Assembly (NCBI GenBank): GCA_021555105.2
Contig: CP134604.1
Coordinates: 3,386,501 to 3,450,500 of the forward strand
Length of the DNA stretch: 64,000 nt
Direction: 5' to 3'
Origin: Thalassospiraceae bacterium LMO-JJ14
GTDB lineage: Bacteria > Pseudomonadota > Alphaproteobacteria > Rhodospirillales > Casp-alpha2
A program made the translations under genes and the position numbers. Positions 38,113 to 49,268 of this stretch are shown here, one piece after another. The notes beneath the pieces were generated by a model. The model had not been told where the DNA came from. It did no database searches and saw nothing but the letters and a program-made list of their open reading frames with translations. Position 1 is the stretch's first letter; each line of letters starts with the position of its first letter.

Positions 38113-39600
38113 TCACTCGTGCTTTCTTTTCGGCAAAGCGACAGTAAAGATCGTTCCGCCCTCCGGTGCTGCCGATAAGGTGATGCGGCCCCGGTGAAGA
38201 TTTATCCCTTTTTTGACGATCGCCAGTCCTATTCCCGTTCCTGCGTATTGAGTTCGGCCGTGAAGCCGGTGGAAAATCTGGAAAATCTTGTCCCGGCAAT
38301 CGTCGGGAACGCCAATGCCGTTATCACTAACAGAAATCTCTATCTCGTGAATGTGATCAACCGCACGCACCTCAACCACCGGCTCGGTTCCAGGATGGGA
38401 AAACTTAAGTGCATTGCCGATCAGGTTCTGGAAAATGCCTTCCAAGGTGGTTTCATGCCCCTCGATCTTGCCCCAATCGCCTTCGACGGTTACCTGAGCA
38501 TCCTTTTCTTCGATCGTTTGGCGGTGGGCATTGATGACATTGTCGATAACGCGTTTCAATGGAACCGAATGAAACGGGAGTTCGTCGCGCCCAACGCGAC
38601 TGTATTCGAGCAAATCATCGATCATATTCCCCAGGTGTGTAACACCGTTGGCTATGTGGCCCAGATACTCCTGCGCGGCACCATCCAGTTGTTTGCCGTA
38701 GTCTTCTGCCAGCGCGCTGGAAAACCCCTCGATCGCACGAAGCGGCGCCTTGAGGTCATGGGCGACAGAATAGGAAAACGCCGCCAGTTCACGAACGTTT
38801 CGTTCAATTTCATGTTCCGCGGCTTTTCGTTCCGTGATATCGCGAATGATGCCGACGAACACGGGCTGTCCGAGCTCGCGCGCTTCGCCGACGGACAGTT
38901 CCATGGGGAATGTCGATCCGTCGCTGCGCTGTCCCGTCACTTCGCGGCCAATGCCGATGATCTTTTTGATCCCGGTGGTACGATAATTCGAAACGTATTC
39001 GTCGTGCTCTTCCCGATAGGGAGCCGGCATGAGCATCTTGACGTTTCGGCCAATAACGTCTTCTGCGCAATACCCGAACAAACGTTCGCAGGCCGGGTTG
39101 AATATTCGGATGCTGGCATCGCCGTCAATGATGATTACGCCGTCCACGGCCGTATCGATAACGGCGCGAATACGCGCTTCGCTTTCGCGCAACGCCGCTT
39201 CTGCAGCCTTGCGTTCGGTGATGTCGCGAATGATGCCGACGAATATTCGCCCCTCATCCTGATTCGCTTCACCAACGGATAGTTCCATCGGAAAGGTTGT
39301 GCCGTCTTTCCGCATGCCGGCCACTTCTCGGCCGATGCCGATGATTTTCTTCTCGCCGGTCGTGCGGTAGTTGGCAAGATAGCCGTCGTGCTCCTCAAAA
39401 TAGGGCTGCGGCATGAGGACCTTGACGTTTTTACCGATAACGTCTTCGGCGGTATGACCGAAAAGCTTTTCGCACGCAGGATTGAAAACCTGTATCGTGC
39501 CCATGTCGTCAATAAGAATAACGCCATCGACAGCCGTCTCTATAACAACGTCCAACCGGTCAGCAGCATCTCCGACTTTGCGAAAGTCGTCATTGTGCAT
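38113..39600 (-). CDS. Sensor histidine kinase with two tandem FixL-type PAS domains
   Basis: The 495-residue soluble kinase has PAS1 (about 12-130) and PAS2 (about 140-260), which are clear internal duplicates. They are followed by HisKA with His281 (SVAHDLKAPLR, a form shared with phytochrome kinases) and HATPase. Aligned by eye with FixL, both PAS domains keep the heme-ligand His (EEHD; His71 and His199) and the Arg in IIGIGR (Arg91 and Arg219). The FixL O2-contacting Arg206 and the His214 position are Asn and Lys in both copies. Heme-based gas or redox sensing is therefore likely but unproven. It sits 42 bp upstream of the response regulator. Confidence 0.93.
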   Translation of the reverse strand: MHNDDFRKVGDAADRLDVVIETAVDGVILIDDMGTIQVFNPACEKLFGHTAEDVIGKNVKVLMPQPYFEEHDGYLANYRTTGEKKIIGIGREVAGMRKDGTTFPMELSVGEANQDEGRIFVGIIRDITERKAAEAALRESEARIRAVIDTAVDGVIIIDGDASIRIFNPACERLFGYCAEDVIGRNVKMLMPAPYREEHDEYVSNYRTTGIKKIIGIGREVTGQRSDGSTFPMELSVGEARELGQPVFVGIIRDITERKAAEHEIERNVRELAAFSYSVAHDLKAPLRAIEGFSSALAEDYGKQLDGAAQEYLGHIANGVTHLGNMIDDLLEYSRVGRDELPFHSVPLKRVIDNVINAHRQTIEEKDAQVTVEGDWGKIEGHETTLEGIFQNLIGNALKFSHPGTEPVVEVRAVDHIHEIEISVSDNGIGVPDDCRDKIFQIFHRLHGRTQYAGTGIGLAIVKKGINLHRGRITLSAAPEGGTIFTVALPKRKHE

Positions 39601-40272
39601 TCAAACTTCCTGACATCGCCATGACCACACCCAAATCCAAACGAGGCGCGATCCTGCACTACTATAGGTAAATGGATTTCTCCAGATCCCGCCGGCCCGC
39701 CATGAAATACTATTAATATCAATCAGTTAAATTTTTATTTTCAGCTGCTCTATTTCTACCTGCACAAATCACCATACCTATGATTGTGCTGACTTTAGCT
39801 CACAAGAAAGCGCGCTCAAAAAAAAATTGGGTCAACCGTCGTGCTGAATTGCCAGGCATAACGGATCACTCGTTGTACCAACTGGTTGCTTGGCAGTTGA
39901 TCCGGATCTCGGCTAACAAGGCCAGCAGCACGTCTAACCGGGAACGCCGCTGGGAAACCCAGCCGTCGGGCATGTTCCTTCCTGGATTGGCGTGATTCCG
40001 TCTGTCTGAATATAGCTGTGAAGCGGTCGAAGCACTGCTTCCGTCACAAACCCCGTTTTGCCGGATCGACGGTGGATTTTTCACCGAGGGATTTGCTGTG
40101 CCGGCGCAGACAGTTGGCGGTCGCCGTCCGCACGCGCCTGGTGCGGGCTTCGGTGGCATTGATGAACAGCAAGCGGCGGTGCGGGGCGGAATAAACCTTG
40201 GTCTCTTGCGTGGACGTTTCTTTGAAAACGTCCCTGTCGCAGCCGATATCCCTGTCGCAGCCGGGCAGTTCG
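39601..40272. other. 672-bp region without a supported gene
   Basis: The first 200 bp are AT-rich and should hold the promoter of the leftward sensor-kinase operon. The remainder has overlapping frames on both strands, including a 250-residue minus-strand frame to 40618, none with a recognizable domain or sensible composition. It may be decayed sequence; no insertion-sequence ends were found. Confidence 0.45.
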
Positions 40273-40488
40273 TCAGCGCGTGCCGGCGGTAGGGTGAATT
40301 CCCGGGTTGCTGATGACGGCGCGAAAGCCATGTGCGGCGCGCACCATCGCATGGGTAACGCTGCGAGTGGCATGCACGAACATGCCGCGGATGGCTTCGG
40401 CCCGCATAACCTCCGCCTCGTGCTGGAAGCGCGTAATATCTTCCGTCGTCATGTCCTTGTAAGATATCTCGCCAATAATGGGTTTCAT
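40273..40488 (-). CDS. Small conserved-type alphaproteobacterial protein
   Basis: The protein of about 71 residues begins MKPIIGEISY and contains the amphipathic helix ITRFQHEAEVMRAEAIRGMF. That helix resembles a group of short alphaproteobacterial proteins with an RAEAxR motif and unknown function. The start at 40488 is favoured by GGAG 9 nt upstream; another ATG two codons earlier is in frame. It is divergent from a LysR regulator with a long palindrome between them, so it may be that regulator's target. Confidence 0.55.
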   Translation of the reverse strand: MKPIIGEISYKDMTTEDITRFQHEAEVMRAEAIRGMFVHATRSVTHAMVRAAHGFRAVISNPGIHPTAGTR

Positions 40489-40520
40489 GGTCATAAGCTC
40501 CAGTGCTTGCGTTTATATCT

Positions 40521-40556
40521 ATATTGCGTTGCAACATCGTTGTTGCATTGCAATAT
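40521..40556. promoter_or_regulatory. Imperfect 36-bp palindrome, candidate LysR binding region
   Basis: Arms of 16 nt (40521-40536 and 40541-40556) match at 14 positions around a TCGT spacer; the inner part TTGCAACA/TGTTGCAT has the dyad symmetry expected of LysR-type sites. It lies in the 147-bp gap between the divergent small gene and the LysR gene, overlapping likely promoters of both. Confidence 0.55.
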
Positions 40557-40635
40557 AATTGACGTAGGCTTTCTGCGGAATCCCCTGCTTTGACATAACC
40601 CTTTTGCGCCATGCGCACATGTAATTGAAAGAGTC

Positions 40636-41568
40636 ATGGATATATCTAACCAAATGATATTGTTTGCAAAAGTCGTTGAAACCGGTGGTTTTTCGGCGGC
40701 GGCGCGTGAATTGGGCCTGACGCCCTCGGCGATCAGCCGTCAAATCGGCAACCTCGAGGACCGGCTTGGCGCACGCCTGTTGAACCGCTCGACCCGGCGC
40801 ATTTCCCTGACCGAAGTCGGGCGCGAGTTTCACGGCCGGTGCGCCGATATCGCCAAAAGCGTCGAAGATGCGGAGGCTTTGGTGGCCTCCCGGCTCGATC
40901 ATCCGCAGGGAACGCTGCGGATCTCCGCCACGTCGGCCTTCGCCAAGGTGCAATTGCTGCCGATTTTGCCGCAGTTTCTGGCAAAAAACCCGGACCTCAA
41001 GCTGTCGCTGGAACTGACCGACCGCGATATCGATCTGATCGGCGAGCAGATCGACGTCGCGATCCGCTTTACCGAACAGATATCGGACACGTCGATGGTG
41101 GCGCGGAAGCTGGCCTCCAATACCCGCATTTTCTGCGCCGCGCCGAGTTATATCAAGGCACACGGCGAACCGAAGACGCCAGAAGACCTTGCCGATCACA
41201 ACTGCCTGCGCCTGTCCACGGTCGAAAAGTTTAACAACTGGCAGATGAACGACGGGCACTCCCGGGTCGCACGGCGCATCACCGGCAACTTCGAAACCAA
41301 CAGTTCGGATGCGCTGCTGCATGCGGCGCTGGACGGGCTCGGTATTGCCAAGCTCTCGACCTACCTTGTGCACGATGAATTGAGCGACGGCCGTCTGGTC
41401 CGGGTCCTGCCCGACTATGCCGAGGATGCGGCCGATATCCTCGCGATCTATCCGAACAGGCGCAACCTGTCGCCGAACGTCCGTGCGTTCGTCGATTTCC
41501 TCGCCAACGCGTTCACCGGCGTGCCACCGTGGGAACGTGAGCCCCTGACGGACGCCAACGCCGCCTAA
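40636..41568 (+). CDS. LysR-family transcriptional regulator
   Basis: The 310-residue protein has a typical LysR winged helix (1-60; GGFSAAARELGLTPSAISRQI) and a substrate-binding regulatory domain with the DxxIR-type segment LIGEQIDVAIRFTEQ. The subgroup resembles single-gene CrgA/DsdC-like regulators that often repress neighbouring oxidoreductases. It is divergent from a small protein gene and overlaps the convergent SRPBCC gene at its stop by 4 nt. Confidence 0.92.
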   Translation: MDISNQMILFAKVVETGGFSAAARELGLTPSAISRQIGNLEDRLGARLLNRSTRRISLTEVGREFHGRCADIAKSVEDAEALVASRLDHPQGTLRISATSAFAKVQLLPILPQFLAKNPDLKLSLELTDRDIDLIGEQIDVAIRFTEQISDTSMVARKLASNTRIFCAAPSYIKAHGEPKTPEDLADHNCLRLSTVEKFNNWQMNDGHSRVARRITGNFETNSSDALLHAALDGLGIAKLSTYLVHDELSDGRLVRVLPDYAEDAADILAIYPNRRNLSPNVRAFVDFLANAFTGVPPWEREPLTDANAA

Positions 41569-41975
41569 CCGCCGAACATCTTCTTCAGATTGTCGAACCC
41601 GGCCTGATAAACGTCGGCGATTGCCTTCAGCGCATCGTTCTCAGCCGATCCGGCGGCTTCAAACTCGCTCGACCATTCGACGCTCGAATTGTCGCCCTCG
41701 CCCGTGACTTTCAGTGTCGCCGTATAGTTTTTCACCGGCAGCGGACTGTCGACAATGGAATAAGTATAGGTGCGCGAGTTGTCGTCCTTGTGCTCCAGCT
41801 TCTCAATGATCGTCCCGCCGCCGGCGAGGCTCAGCTTGCGGGTCTGACCTTCTTCCTTCAATTCCGAGCTCTCGACCCCCGGATGCCAGTCGGGCAGCGC
41901 GTTGAAATGACCGATCATCTGCCAGAGCTGATCGGCGGAAACGTTCAAATCCTGAGACATTGAAACTTTCGGCAT
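41565..41975 (-). CDS. SRPBCC (START-like) family protein
   Basis: The 136-residue protein matches the polyketide-cyclase/SRPBCC helix-grip fold: MSQDLNVSADQLWQMIGHFNALPDWHPGV at the start, alternating strands, and a long C-terminal helix (ALKAIADVYQAGFDNLKKMF). Such proteins bind hydrophobic ligands in a cavity. GGAGG lies 7 nt before the ATG. No enzymatic motif is visible; ligand unknown. Confidence 0.85.
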   Translation of the reverse strand: MPKVSMSQDLNVSADQLWQMIGHFNALPDWHPGVESSELKEEGQTRKLSLAGGGTIIEKLEHKDDNSRTYTYSIVDSPLPVKNYTATLKVTGEGDNSSVEWSSEFEAAGSAENDALKAIADVYQAGFDNLKKMFGG

Positions 41976-42078
41976 GAATAATCCTCCACTCCTTTGTTTT
42001 CAGGTGATGCGGGATTATAGCCGAAAATAGGGACAATTGGATGACTTGGATCAATCGGCGGAGTCGTGCCGGAACGCG

Positions 42079-42573
42079 CTAGGGGCGTCGCTCGAGGCGC
42101 ACGAAACTGAAGGCCGGGCCGCCCGGCGTTTCCGCGGGATGGCGTTCGCGACGGGTTTCTTCCCATTCTTCCGGATCGATTTCCGGAAACAGGGTATCGC
42201 CGTCGATCACCGCATGGACTTCGGTCAGCTCGATCACGTCGGCATCGTCGAAGATTTCCGCGTAAATCTGCCCGCCGCCGATGATCATGGCTTTTTCGGC
42301 GCCGTCGTCGCGGCACAGATCAAGCGCACCATCAATGGTGCCGACCTTGTCCGCCCCTTCGAACGTAACATCCGGATTGCGCGTGATGACAATGTTGCGG
42401 CGCCCCGGCAGCGGAAACGGCAGGCTTTCCCACGTTCGCCGCCCCATGACCACCGGATGGCCCATGGTGACGCGCTTGAAATGCTTGAGATCGGCGGAGA
42501 TTTTCCACGGCAGGTCGCCGTCGCGGCCAATGACCCGGTTCTCAGACACGGCGACGACAAGAACGATTTCCAT
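42079..42573 (-). CDS. folA: Dihydrofolate reductase
   Basis: The 164-residue enzyme begins [23 protein letters not shown] with the substrate-site Trp, and has VMGRRTWESL and GGGQIYAE for NADPH binding. It regenerates tetrahydrofolate after thymidylate synthase; its start abuts the thyA stop at 42573, so the pair is co-translated. Confidence 0.97.
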   Translation of the reverse strand: MEIVLVVAVSENRVIGRDGDLPWKISADLKHFKRVTMGHPVVMGRRTWESLPFPLPGRRNIVITRNPDVTFEGADKVGTIDGALDLCRDDGAEKAMIIGGGQIYAEIFDDADVIELTEVHAVIDGDTLFPEIDPEEWEETRRERHPAETPGGPAFSFVRLERRP

Positions 42574-43367
42574 CAGACCGCGATCGGGGCTTTGATGTGC
42601 GGGTGGGATTCGTACCCTTCGAGGGTGAAATCTTCGTACTTGAACCCGGCAATGTCGGTGACGTCCGGGTTCAGGCGCATGGTCGGCAACGCAAGCGGTT
42701 CACGCGAAAGCTGCAGATCCGCCTGATCCAGGTGATTGGCATACAGATGCGCATCGCCCAGCGTGTGTACGAACACGCCCGGCTTCAGCCCCGTCACCTG
42801 CGCCATCATCATCAGCAACAGCGCATAGCTGGCGATGTTGAACGGCACCCCCAGAAAGACATCGCACGAACGCTGGTAAAGCTGGCAGTTCAAGCGCCCG
42901 TCCATAACCTGGAACTGGAACATGCAGTGGCACGGCGGCAGCGCCATGTCGTCGATGTCGGCCGGATTCCAGGCGCTGACGACCATGCGCCGCGAATTCG
43001 GCCGCTCGCGGATTTCGCGGATCACCCAGTCGATCTGATCGATGCTGCGCCCGTCCGGCGTCGCCCACGAGCGCCACTGGCGGCCGTACACCGGGCCAAG
43101 CTCGCCGTTCTCGTCGGCCCATTCGTCCCAGATCGAAACGCCGTGCTCGTTCAGGTACTTGATGTTGGTGTCGCCGTTCAGAAACCACAGCAGCTCGTGA
43201 ATGATCGACTTCAGGTGCAGTTTCTTAGTCGTCAGAATGGGAAAGCCGTCGGCCAGGTCGAATCGCATCTGATAGCCGAATACGGCCTGCGTGCCGGTGC
43301 CGGTGCGGTCGCCGCGGAAGGTGCCGGTGTCGCGAATGTGCCTGAGAAGATCGAGATACTGTTGCAT
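42573..43367 (-). CDS. thyA: Thymidylate synthase
   Basis: The 264-residue enzyme has the phosphate-binding RxRTGTGT-type start ([20 protein letters not shown]), the catalytic Cys in [10 protein letters not shown] and the dUMP-binding [20 protein letters not shown] stretch. It makes dTMP from dUMP using methylene-tetrahydrofolate, which folA recycles. It follows the glycosyltransferase gene by 9 nt. Confidence 0.98.
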   Translation of the reverse strand: MQQYLDLLRHIRDTGTFRGDRTGTGTQAVFGYQMRFDLADGFPILTTKKLHLKSIIHELLWFLNGDTNIKYLNEHGVSIWDEWADENGELGPVYGRQWRSWATPDGRSIDQIDWVIREIRERPNSRRMVVSAWNPADIDDMALPPCHCMFQFQVMDGRLNCQLYQRSCDVFLGVPFNIASYALLLMMMAQVTGLKPGVFVHTLGDAHLYANHLDQADLQLSREPLALPTMRLNPDVTDIAGFKYEDFTLEGYESHPHIKAPIAV

Positions 43368-43376
43368 GGGCGGATT

Positions 43377-44501
43377 TTACGCGCCCCCCGCGCGCCGTGC
43401 CAACACCTCGCGTGCCGCATCCAGCGCGCGCGCCGGCGTGATCTGCGTAAGGCAATGATATCGCCCGTTTTCCAGCGGATGAATACACTGCCCAAGGCAT
43501 CCGGCACAGTCGATGTCCGGCACCTCGAAGCGGACATTTTCGGGTGTCATCCGCGAATCATACGGCACGCTGTCGACGATGTGCGCGGCCGACGCCAGAC
43601 ACAGCGTCGGCGTCCCCACCCCCACCGCCAGATGCATGATCGAGGTATCGACGCTGACCGCCAGCGCCGCGCCGCGCAGAAGCGCCGCCTTGGTGCGCAG
43701 GTCGCTGACATCGACACGGACCCCCGTCATCGCCGCCAGCGCCGCATGCCGTGGCGCGCGCTCCAGGTCGTTCGGCCCCGCCGACAGGACGATGTCGTGG
43801 GTGCCCCGGAACGCCTCGGCAATGGCCATGAATACTTCGGGCGCGGCCTCGCGTTCGGCGATGGCGGAAAACGGATGCAACACGATGTGCGGGCGCGGGC
43901 CGGTGACGGCATCGGGCAGGCGCGCCGTATCGAAGCGGACCTTCGGTACAGGTGCTTTTTCGCCGCTGAGCGCGTTCGCCAGTTCCCACCAGCGGATCAA
44001 CCGGTGTGCCATTTGCGGATCGGGATCGACCCAGCGCGTGTACCAGTTCCTGTGCTTTTGCAGCGCCGTGTCGTGCTTGGGCCAGCTTCTGGGCGACAGT
44101 GCAGCGCGCTCGGTGGCGCCCGACGCCATGATCATCACGTCGTCGACCGTCGGCAGGCGCAGGTGATCGGTGCTGATCGCGCTACGGACGCCGAAATCGC
44201 GGATCTGGCGGCTGACGCCGATCCGGTACGCCGCGTTTTTGATGAAGCGGCGGTAATCGATGGGCATCATCCTGACCCGGTCGGGAAACAGGAAGCTCGC
44301 AAACCGGCTTTCGGCGCGGACCACCAGCGTCACGTCCTCGTCATCGGGGACCAGTGCCATGAAGCGTTCGGCCATCAGCGAGAACAGGATCGTGTCACCG
44401 AGCCCACCCGATGAGACCAGCAAAAGCCCGCGCTTTTCAGCCCTGGCCTTGGCGGCGATCCCGGCGATGATGTTGTCGGTGATTTTCTGGATGATGGACA
44501 G
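43377..44501 (-). CDS. Glycosyltransferase family 9 (heptosyltransferase-like)
   Basis: The protein of about 374 residues matches family 9 transferases: GGLGDTILFSLMAERF near the N-terminus, a central VLHPFSAIAERE sugar-nucleotide motif, and a C-terminal half with SVDTSIMHLAVGVGTPTL. It probably adds a heptose or related sugar to LPS core or another surface glycan. The coding frame extends well upstream of the first TTG (44421-44423), and a GGGGAGAGAG ribosome site points to a CTG start at 44499-44501, since no ATG, GTG or TTG lies between. A TTG start would remove about 26 residues and has no ribosome site. Confidence 0.82.
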   Translation of the reverse strand: MSIIQKITDNIIAGIAAKARAEKRGLLLVSSGGLGDTILFSLMAERFMALVPDDEDVTLVVRAESRFASFLFPDRVRMMPIDYRRFIKNAAYRIGVSRQIRDFGVRSAISTDHLRLPTVDDVMIMASGATERAALSPRSWPKHDTALQKHRNWYTRWVDPDPQMAHRLIRWWELANALSGEKAPVPKVRFDTARLPDAVTGPRPHIVLHPFSAIAEREAAPEVFMAIAEAFRGTHDIVLSAGPNDLERAPRHAALAAMTGVRVDVSDLRTKAALLRGAALAVSVDTSIMHLAVGVGTPTLCLASAAHIVDSVPYDSRMTPENVRFEVPDIDCAGCLGQCIHPLENGRYHCLTQITPARALDAAREVLARRAGGA

Positions 44502-44574
44502 CCGCTCTCTCCCCTTTCCGGCATTCTAGCCGCCAGCGGGCGGCGCGCAATCGGTACGATGCCCCCTGACCCAC

Positions 44575-44654
44575 GTCACCCCAAACTTGATTTAGGATCC
44601 ATACGGCTCATTCAGCGCGGCCGCCCATGGGTCCTGAATCGCGTTCCGGACGGC
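44575..44654. repeat. Palindromic dispersed repeat, family B copy 1
   Basis: Arms of about 28 nt, GTCACCCCAAACTTGATT.. and ..GGTCCTGAATCGCG.., form an imperfect inverted repeat around a GC-rich centre. It lies between the glycosyltransferase and ssrA. The second copy, at 53751-53768 plus 55710-55776, is split by the IS1595 element; this copy shows the uninterrupted form. Confidence 0.75.
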
Positions 44655-44700
44655 GTTCATATTCCTAAGCACACTTCCCTGCGCCTATCCCCCTGTCCCC

Positions 44701-44729
44701 TTGCGAAAATGCGCCGTTAAGCGCATATT
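44701..44729 (+). promoter_or_regulatory. Promoter of the tmRNA gene
   Basis: TTGCGA (44701-44706) and CATATT (44724-44729) are spaced 17 bp, predicting transcription from about 44735, where the acceptor-half RNA begins. Confidence 0.6.
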
Positions 44730-44733
44730 AGCC

Positions 44734-45022
44734 GTGCTGGCTTGTCCAGCTATGGTGATAAACGCTTTTCGGAATAAGCGTTGCGGACCCGGGGGCGGTA
44801 CCCGGCACCTCCACCAAGTTTTCCTGTCCCGATACGGGGCAAGTTGATGGGGGTGAAACAGGATCGACGCGCGTAGTAAAGGTTAAGTTTTCACTCGGCA
44901 TGGTTCCGCCGTTACCGGGCCATTTTCACAAGTGCCAACGACAATCAAGCACTTGCAGTCGCGGCCTAACACGCCATAACGACTACGGGGTTCGGGGGGC
45001 ACCTGGCAACAGAAGCCCCCCA
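44734..45022 (+). ncRNA. ssrA: Circularly permuted two-piece tmRNA
   Basis: The acceptor half comes first and ends with a T arm (GGACCCGGGGGCGGTACCC) and CACCTCCACCA, the CCA at 44814-44816. A processed spacer of about 32 nt follows. The coding half starts at 44849 with GGGGGTGAAACAGGATCGAC, whose GGGGGTG pairs with the acceptor CACCTCC. The tag frame runs from resume codon GCC 44934-44936 to TAA 44967-44969 and encodes ANDNQALAVAA, giving the AA-ANDN...AVAA pattern of alphaproteobacterial tags once the tRNA-borne Ala is added. A hairpin GGGGGGC/GCCCCCC (44994-45021) closes the RNA. The permuted order is the known alphaproteobacterial form. Function: rescue of stalled ribosomes and tagging for ClpXP. 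Confidence 0.96.
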
Positions 45023-45117
45023 CTTTATTTGTCAAATCCCCTCTCCGTTTGACCGAGGTCAAGGCCCCGCCGCCATTGCGGTGCTAATTTCGATCAGGTT
45101 CAATCACGGAGGTCCCG

Positions 45118-45453
45118 ATGGACGTTCATACAGAAGATCACGGCCACATCGGCCACAATTCCCGGGACATCCCGATCATCGTCCGCGCCAAGATGTTCAA
45201 CTCGGTCCGCGCCGCCGACGGTGGGCCGCGCCTGCGCGATCTCGCCATGCAGGCGGGTGACACGCTGGCAGACCTGGTGCGCACGCTCGGCATCGAAAAA
45301 AGCGCGCTGTTCATCGTCTGGGCCAACGGCCGCGACGTCAGCAAACGGATGTGCGGCGAGATCAATCTGGACTACGTCATGCAGGACGGCGACGAAATCG
45401 CGCTGTCCGGCCCGATTCCGTATAGCTGGGGGTACGGCTCGCCGGTAGTATAA
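45118..45453 (+). CDS. Small beta-grasp-like (ThiS/MoaD-resembling) protein
   Basis: The 111-residue protein shows the order of a ubiquitin-like beta-grasp: IIVRAKMFNSVRAADGG, then GDTLADLVRTLGI, WANGRDV and MQDGDEIALSGPIP. This resembles ThiS/MoaD sulfur carriers. It lacks their C-terminal Gly-Gly and ends in YSWGYGSPVV instead, so carrier chemistry is unlikely unless it is processed. GGAGG lies 5 nt before the ATG. It sits between ssrA and sspB with short gaps; a link to tagging or proteolysis is only positional inference. Confidence 0.65.
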   Translation: MDVHTEDHGHIGHNSRDIPIIVRAKMFNSVRAADGGPRLRDLAMQAGDTLADLVRTLGIEKSALFIVWANGRDVSKRMCGEINLDYVMQDGDEIALSGPIPYSWGYGSPVV

Positions 45454-45512
45454 GTATCCGGCCTGTCCCATTCTGTCTTTAACCATCGGGGCGTTACGTC
45501 TACATTACCCCT

Positions 45513-46040
45513 ATGATAGACGAAGACAGCGATATCCTGAGATACGATCTGTGGATCGAAGACGCCCTTCGCGGCGTGATCCGCCGTTCGCTCACCACCA
45601 TCGAAGAGATGGGCCTTCCCGGCGACCATCATTTCTATATCACGTTCAGGACCGATCATCCGGACGTCAACATCGCCGACTGGCTCACCGCCGAATACCC
45701 GGAAGAAATGACCATCGTCCTGCAGCACCAGTTCGAGGGTCTGAGCGTCAGCGACGACGGCTTCACGATCAAGCTCCGCTTCGGCGGCCGGCCCGAGCAT
45801 CTGTCGATCCCGTTCGACGCCATCACCTCGTTCGCCGATCCGTCCGTCAGCTTCGGTCTGCAACTGAAGTCGGTCGATCTCGACGACGAGGACGAAGACG
45901 CAGACGAACTGACACCGGAAGAACTGGGCATCGACCCGGCGGCACGGCTGAACGATACCGGCATGGAAGATTCCACCGCGGACGATGACGACAAGAAAAC
46001 CGGCGAAGTCATCGCGCTGGACAGCTTCCGCAAAAAATAA
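45513..46040 (+). CDS. sspB: ClpXP adaptor SspB (alpha type)
   Basis: The 175-residue protein has the SspB core ([26 protein letters not shown] and [18 protein letters not shown]), a strand-rich peptide-binding region ([16 protein letters not shown]) and a long acidic linker ending in the short ClpX-binding tail ([12 protein letters not shown]). It binds the ssrA tag and tethers substrates to ClpX. The tmRNA gene encoding the tag lies 0.5 kb upstream on the same strand, an instructive linkage of tag and adaptor. Confidence 0.93.
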   Translation: MIDEDSDILRYDLWIEDALRGVIRRSLTTIEEMGLPGDHHFYITFRTDHPDVNIADWLTAEYPEEMTIVLQHQFEGLSVSDDGFTIKLRFGGRPEHLSIPFDAITSFADPSVSFGLQLKSVDLDDEDEDADELTPEELGIDPAARLNDTGMEDSTADDDDKKTGEVIALDSFRKK

Positions 46041-46090
46041 CCCGATCCGGCGCCCATTGCGGCGTATTCAAATACAAGAGCGAGCAAGTC

Positions 46091-47719
<1,629 letters not shown>

Positions 47720-47735
47720 GGCAGAAATCCTTATT

Positions 47736-47830
47736 CTTCGAGACGGCCTTCGGCCTCCTCAGAATGAGGATTCTCTAGTAACCTCCTCATCCTGAGGAGG
47801 CCCGGACCCTGTCCGGGGCGTCTCGAAGGA
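47736..47830. repeat. Palindromic dispersed repeat, family A copy 2
   Basis: Closely related to the copy at 20766-20862: TTCGAGACG at the left, CTCATCCTGAGGAG inside, GTCCGGGGCGTCTCGAAGGA at the right. It fills the gap between the two fumarase genes and could fold into a long hairpin in their mRNA. Confidence 0.8.
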
Positions 47831-47852
47831 TGACGTTGGGAGATATACGCAA

Positions 47853-49257
<1,405 letters not shown>

Positions 49258-49268
<11 letters not shown>

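Noticed and set aside
39866-40618. A 250-residue minus-strand frame
   Set aside because: No recognizable domain, biased composition and no ribosome site; a better small frame with a good start overlaps it at 40273-40488.
42597-44414. A 605-residue frame antisense to thyA and the glycosyltransferase
   Set aside because: Arg/His/Gln-rich composition typical of antisense frames in high-GC DNA; both sense genes are well supported.
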